A DNA stretch of 16,511 nt from Pseudomonadota bacterium (GTDB lineage Bacteria > Pseudomonadota > Alphaproteobacteria > Ferrovibrionales > Ferrovibrionaceae). The translations under genes were made by a program, and so were the position numbers. Below, one piece after another: positions 14,686 to 16,511 of this stretch (position 1 is its first letter; the number at the start of each line of letters is the position of its first letter). Location: the NCBI GenBank assembly GCA_023433835.1, contig JAEYTW010000546.1, forward strand, positions 1 to 16,511, written 5' to 3'. The notes below the pieces were generated by a model. The model did not search any database and was not told the origin of the DNA. It saw only the letters and a list, made by a program, of their open reading frames with translations.

Positions 14686-16453
14686 GCGCCTGGCCCTGCT
14701 GCCGCTGCTGGCCCTGGTTCTGGCCGGGCCGGCGGCGGCCCAGCCGCGCACGATCCTGCCGGGCAGCCAGCCGTCGCCGCAGCAGGCGCCCGTCCCGGCG
14801 CCGCAGCAGACGGCACCGGGTCCGAGCAATCTCGGCACCACCCGCACGCCCCAGCCGCCCAAGCCGGTCGGTTCGGACAGCGTCACGGTCAAGTCGCTCG
14901 GCGCGCCCGACATGTCCTCGATCGGCGCGCTCTATTCCGACAGCGGGGGGCTGGGCGTCGAAATGTGGCAGGGTTCCGACCGCGCCACGGCCGAGGCGCT
15001 GCTGCAGGCCCTGCCGGGCGCCACGCGCTCGACCTCGCTGCGCCAGCTCGAACGCAAGCTGCTGCTCTCGGCCGCCCAGGCGCCCGGCAACATGATGACC
15101 GGGGCCGGGCAATCGGCCAGCGACCTGCTCAACATCCGCCTGGCCAAACTGAGCCAGATGGGCGATTCCGCCGGCGTGGTGACCTTGGCCAAGGCTGCCG
15201 GCCCGGCCGCCGGCGGGGCCGGGGTCGACCGCGCCGCGGCCGATGCCGCCCTGCTCGCCGGCGACAACAAGGCGGCTTGCGAAAAGGTCTCGTCGCATAT
15301 CGGCGACGATCTCTACTGGCTCAAGCTGCAGCTTTATTGCCAGGCGGTGGCGGGCGAGACCGCGGCGGCCTCGGTCACCCTTTCCCTGTTGCGCGACCAG
15401 GGCGTCGACGACCAGACCTATCTGGCAATCGCCGCGGTGCTGACCGGGGAACAGCGCGGCAAGCTGGAAAAGCTCGGGGCCCTCGATCCCGTCTCGTTTG
15501 CCATGCTGAAGGCGGCCAAGCGGCCGATCCCGCCCGAGGTCGCGACGTCGGCCGGCCCCGCCGTGCTTGCCGCGATCGCGACGGCCGACGGCACGCCGTC
15601 GGACCAGCGCCTCGCCGCGGCCGAGGCGGCCGAGGCCTATGGCGCGCTGCCGACGGCGAAGCTGATCGAACTCTATGCCGCCGAGACTTTCACCGAGGCC
15701 GAGAAGACCAGCCCCACCACCGTCACGGGCAAGAAGAATGCCCGCGCGGCGGCCCTGCTCTACCAGCTCGGCGTCAACCAGAGCAGCCCGTCGCTCCGCG
15801 CCGAATATCTGAAGCGCGGGCTGGAACTGGGGCGCGAACGCGGCCTGTTCGCCACCGCCGCGCGCGCCAATCTGGCGCCGCTCAAGGCGCTCGAGCCGTC
15901 CTCCGAACTGGCCGGCCAGTCCGGCCCGCTGATCCGCGGCCTGCTCGCGGCCGGCGATATCGAGGGCGCGCGCAAATGGGCCGGGGCGCTGGGCGGCTGG
16001 CGCTCGGACAAGGCGGCGGCCGAAACCCTGACCCAGGTCTGGCCGCTGTTGCTGCTCGCCGGCACCGTCGACTACGAAGACCGCGCGTTCGAAGCCTGGT
16101 TGGCCAGCCAGGACGGCAAGCTGCGCGGCCGGCGCGGCACGCTGGTGCTGGGCCTGGCCCAGGGCCTCGGCGTGCAGGTCCCGCCGGCGCGCTGGAACGC
16201 GCTGCTCGGCCAGGATGCCGCCGTCGACGAAACCGTCGCCGGCCCCTCGGCCTTGCTGCGCTTGACGCCCGCGGCCGATGCCAAGCGCAAGGCGGAGACG
16301 GTGGCGCTGGCGCTGATCGCGCTGGGGCCCGAGGGCAATGCCAAGGCTTCGCCCGCGGCACTCGGTCCGGCGGTATCGGGCCTGAACAAGCTCGGCCTGA
16401 CCCCGGATGCCCGGGCCGTGGCGCTCGATGCGGCGCTGACCCGCGGCCTCTGA
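14666..16453 (+). CDS. Exported alpha-helical protein of unknown function, 595 aa
   Basis: No enzyme motif is recognisable. Residues 1-25 are a classical signal peptide (KR, a hydrophobic Leu/Ala core, then PAAA before Gln26), so the protein should be exported to the periplasm or outer membrane. Residues 26-70 form a Pro/Gln/Thr-rich flexible linker. The remaining 500 or so residues are rich in Ala and Leu with repeating helix-turn-helix character (for example KRGLELGRERGLFATAARANL, LLAAGDIEGARKWAGAL), suggestive of an alpha-solenoid of TPR/SLR type, although no canonical repeat is clear. The mature part has only two cysteines, Cys205 and Cys225, flanking one predicted helical hairpin and well placed for a disulfide. 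It overlaps the upstream 46-aa gene and is followed within 5 bp by the xerD-like start. Confidence 0.85.
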   Translation: MTASASKRLALLPLLALVLAGPAAAQPRTILPGSQPSPQQAPVPAPQQTAPGPSNLGTTRTPQPPKPVGSDSVTVKSLGAPDMSSIGALYSDSGGLGVEMWQGSDRATAEALLQALPGATRSTSLRQLERKLLLSAAQAPGNMMTGAGQSASDLLNIRLAKLSQMGDSAGVVTLAKAAGPAAGGAGVDRAAADAALLAGDNKAACEKVSSHIGDDLYWLKLQLYCQAVAGETAAASVTLSLLRDQGVDDQTYLAIAAVLTGEQRGKLEKLGALDPVSFAMLKAAKRPIPPEVATSAGPAVLAAIATADGTPSDQRLAAAEAAEAYGALPTAKLIELYAAETFTEAEKTSPTTVTGKKNARAAALLYQLGVNQSSPSLRAEYLKRGLELGRERGLFATAARANLAPLKALEPSSELAGQSGPLIRGLLAAGDIEGARKWAGALGGWRSDKAAAETLTQVWPLLLLAGTVDYEDRAFEAWLASQDGKLRGRRGTLVLGLAQGLGVQVPPARWNALLGQDAAVDETVAGPSALLRLTPAADAKRKAETVALALIALGPEGNAKASPAALGPAVSGLNKLGLTPDARAVALDAALTRGL

Positions 16454-16458
16454 CGCCG

Positions 16459-16511
16459 TTGCGCCACGTCGAGAATTTCCTGGAGATGCTGGCGGCCGAG
16501 CGGGGCTCGGC
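16459..16511 (+). CDS. xerD: Tyrosine recombinase XerC/XerD-like, first 17 codons (runs off the window)
   Basis: The visible residues, RHVENFLEMLAAERGS after a TTG start, match the N-terminal SAM-like core-binding helix of XerD-type recombinases ('...FLEML..ERG' opening). XerC/XerD resolve chromosome dimers at dif. Position also supports this: xerD diverging from aroK is a common alphaproteobacterial arrangement. The TTG begins 5 bp after the secreted-protein stop; there is no visible ribosome binding site and the start is provisional. The catalytic Arg/His/Tyr residues lie outside the window, so XerC versus XerD cannot be separated. Confidence 0.6.
   Translation, partial: MRHVENFLEMLAAERGS

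Noticed and set aside
14430..14816. Upstream extension of the aroKB frame
   Set aside because: It would read antisense through the small membrane protein gene and promoter, and shikimate kinase normally starts about 15-20 residues before its P-loop, as the ATG at 14429 does.

Overview
This is a GC-rich, densely packed chromosomal window that reads as an alphaproteobacterium, most likely Rhodospirillales-like. The evidence is the gene order: rnpA-rpmH, and aroK-aroB-(HlyC/CorC) diverging from a small membrane protein, a secreted protein and a xerD-like start. Protein content points the same way. Genus cannot be fixed from sequence alone. I see no tRNA, rRNA, CRISPR array, transposase or phage gene.

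Layout. (1) 1-431, minus: 5' part of rnpA and complete rpmH, both with GTG starts, behind a near-consensus promoter (491-519). (2) 631-804, plus: a 57-aa single-pass membrane protein whose end overlaps the end of the next gene. (3) 789-6860, minus: a surface-polysaccharide operon, rfbC-rfbB-rfbD-rfbA followed by an 863-aa GT2 glycosyltransferase. The four Rfb enzymes turn glucose-1-phosphate into dTDP-L-rhamnose, and the glycosyltransferase is a plausible user. (4) 7055-8079, plus: a BolA-family gene and a class I glutamine amidotransferase, separated by 38 bp holding a 9-bp-arm palindrome and a second copy of its AGGAnTCCT core. (5) 8026-8404, minus: a wrecked MFS transporter gene whose tail is fused to the 3' end of the amidotransferase gene. 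(6) 8504-10575: an O-methyltransferase diverging from a TetR regulator translationally coupled to a MOSC-domain protein. (7) 10563-14429, minus: a bifunctional shikimate kinase/3-dehydroquinate synthase (a single AroK-AroB reading frame), a CorC-type CBS membrane protein and an AEC-family carrier, the last two joined by an ATGA overlap. (8) 14470-16511, plus: promoter, 46-aa membrane protein, overlapping 595-aa exported helical protein of unknown function, then the first codons of a XerC/XerD-like recombinase.

Most of the window is ordinary core metabolism. The parts most worth a second look are the tandem operator-like palindromes at 7328-7358, the AroK-AroB fusion with an out-of-frame TAG exactly at the domain junction, the gene-decay scar at 8026-8404, and the uncharacterised envelope pair at 14545-16453. 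I did not find a convincing wholly new multi-gene system.
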